NCBI GenBank assembly: GCA_021372535.1
Contig: JAJFUH010000135.1
Span: 1-64,000 of the forward strand
Length of the DNA stretch: 64,000 nucleotides
Origin: a bacterium
GTDB lineage: Bacteria; Latescibacterota; Latescibacteria; Latescibacterales; Latescibacteraceae
Direction of reading: 5' to 3'
Positions within the stretch are counted from its first letter, which is position 1; each line of letters starts with the position of its first letter. Position numbers and translations under genes: made by a program. Of the stretch, positions 63,677 through 64,000 are shown one piece after another. Under the pieces are notes generated by a model. It saw only the letters and a program-made list of their open reading frames with translations, was not told the origin of the DNA and searched no databases.

Positions 63677-64000
63677 TTATTCCACTATCAGCCGTGACCG
63701 TTTGAACCGGGTCCGGGCGGCGATGACGAGGGCGATATCAGCAGCGAGAAGGATGAGGAAAAAGATGAGCATGATAATGACCGCTCCTGCAGATTCAATG
63801 GCCGCGGTGGTAAGCTGTTTTGTCTTTTCGGGCAGCATCTGGATAACAATTCCCGGAATAAACGCGATGATGATGATACCGAAGCTCATGGTCTGCTGCG
63901 CCTGACGGACTGTGCTTGCCTTGAGTGAAATGAGTACTCCCGCGCTCGCGGTGAACCCCGCGACGAGAATGCTGAGCACCGCTCCCGATACCGCGATCCT
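63677..64000 (-). CDS. C-terminal part of an ABC-2-type transporter permease, cut by the window edge
   Basis: The frame is open from the right edge (first codon AGG) to the stop at 63677, giving 108 residues. The segment GVLISLKASTVRQAQQTMS is typical of ABC-2/NatB-like permeases, where 'SsrarTvreAqq' precedes the later membrane segments; two hydrophobic helices (about residues 40-60 and 70-95 of the visible part) follow. The rest of the gene, and any ATPase partner, lie outside. It converges on the YhaM-like gene with a 74-bp gap. Confidence 0.8.
   Translation of the reverse strand, partial: RIAVSGAVLSILVAGFTASAGVLISLKASTVRQAQQTMSFGIIIIAFIPGIVIQMLPEKTKQLTTAAIESAGAVIIMLIFFLILLAADIALVIAARTRFKRSRLIVE

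Noticed and set aside
1-64000. CRISPR arrays, prophage, transposase or rRNA genes
   Set aside because: No regularly spaced direct repeats, integrase or transposase proteins, or rRNA-like sequence were seen.

Overview
The window is about 64 kb of bacterial chromosome with roughly 45 real genes. It has no phage, insertion sequence, transposase or CRISPR array. The cell was almost certainly Gram-negative: there are several outer-membrane barrel candidates, SurA-type and lipoprotein parvulins, a PilQ secretin, several lipoboxes and an FtsEX-EnvC set. The gene mixture (PilMNOPQ, a mannose-type PTS with a serine-regulated HPr, a short-form AhcY, very large Ig-like and FN3 lipoproteins, Asp/Asn-rich calcium-type repeats, and GDSL and GH42-like secreted proteins) suggests an uncultured FCB-like or Latescibacterota/deltaproteobacteria-like lineage. 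That placement is inference; no rRNA gene is present to fix it.

Layout, left to right. 1-4 kb: a large beta-propeller protein whose frame is open to the left edge, then a PLP transsulfuration enzyme ended by a bidirectional terminator. 4-7.6 kb: a CpxRA-like two-component pair transcribed away from an EF-hand protein. The region between them holds three GTAAA-N5-GTKAA boxes resembling CpxR sites. 7.8-12.2 kb: an isolated AT-rich B12/radical SAM gene, then a lipoprotein and outer-membrane protein pair. 12.5-21.5 kb: one long leftward unit, valS - PTS EIIC - EIID - HPr - EI - metK - ahcY, behind a near-consensus promoter. 21.6-31.7 kb: a CoA-disulfide reductase/rhodanese, a GDSL lipoprotein, a 1225-residue GH42-like secreted protein and a 1005-residue outer-membrane protein.

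31.8-45.6 kb is the type IV pilus block: pilD, pilT, then pilM-N-O-P-Q, a 1931-residue Ig-like lipoprotein and a small barrel protein. PilP carries an extra FN3-like domain. The giant lipoprotein contains an internal duplication of about six Ig domains. pilM is preceded by a promoter and a short leader that ends in a strong terminator. pilT is preceded by a repeat carrying a near-perfect promoter, and the same repeat lies upstream of the radical SAM gene in the same orientation relative to it.

45.6-64 kb is housekeeping: an FN3 lipoprotein, a SpoU methyltransferase, a possible PIN-like protein, mfd, two parvulins (one SurA-like), a methyltransferase, ftsE-ftsX-envC, rnhA, a zinc-ribbon coiled-coil protein, a NIF3 protein, a two-tRNA operon (Val-CAC and a CAU tRNA that looks like Ile2), 5-formyl-THF cyclo-ligase, a YhaM-like exoribonuclease and the end of an ABC permease cut by the right edge.

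Functionally the window combines envelope biogenesis (pili, SurA, FtsEX-EnvC, outer-membrane proteins, envelope-stress signalling) with the methionine/SAM cycle and a truncated PTS. No single wholly new system is evident. The strongest leads are the EF-hand/CpxRA regulatory arrangement, the promoter-bearing dispersed repeat, the pilM leader, the PilP-FN3 fusion and the duplicated Ig-domain adhesin candidate.
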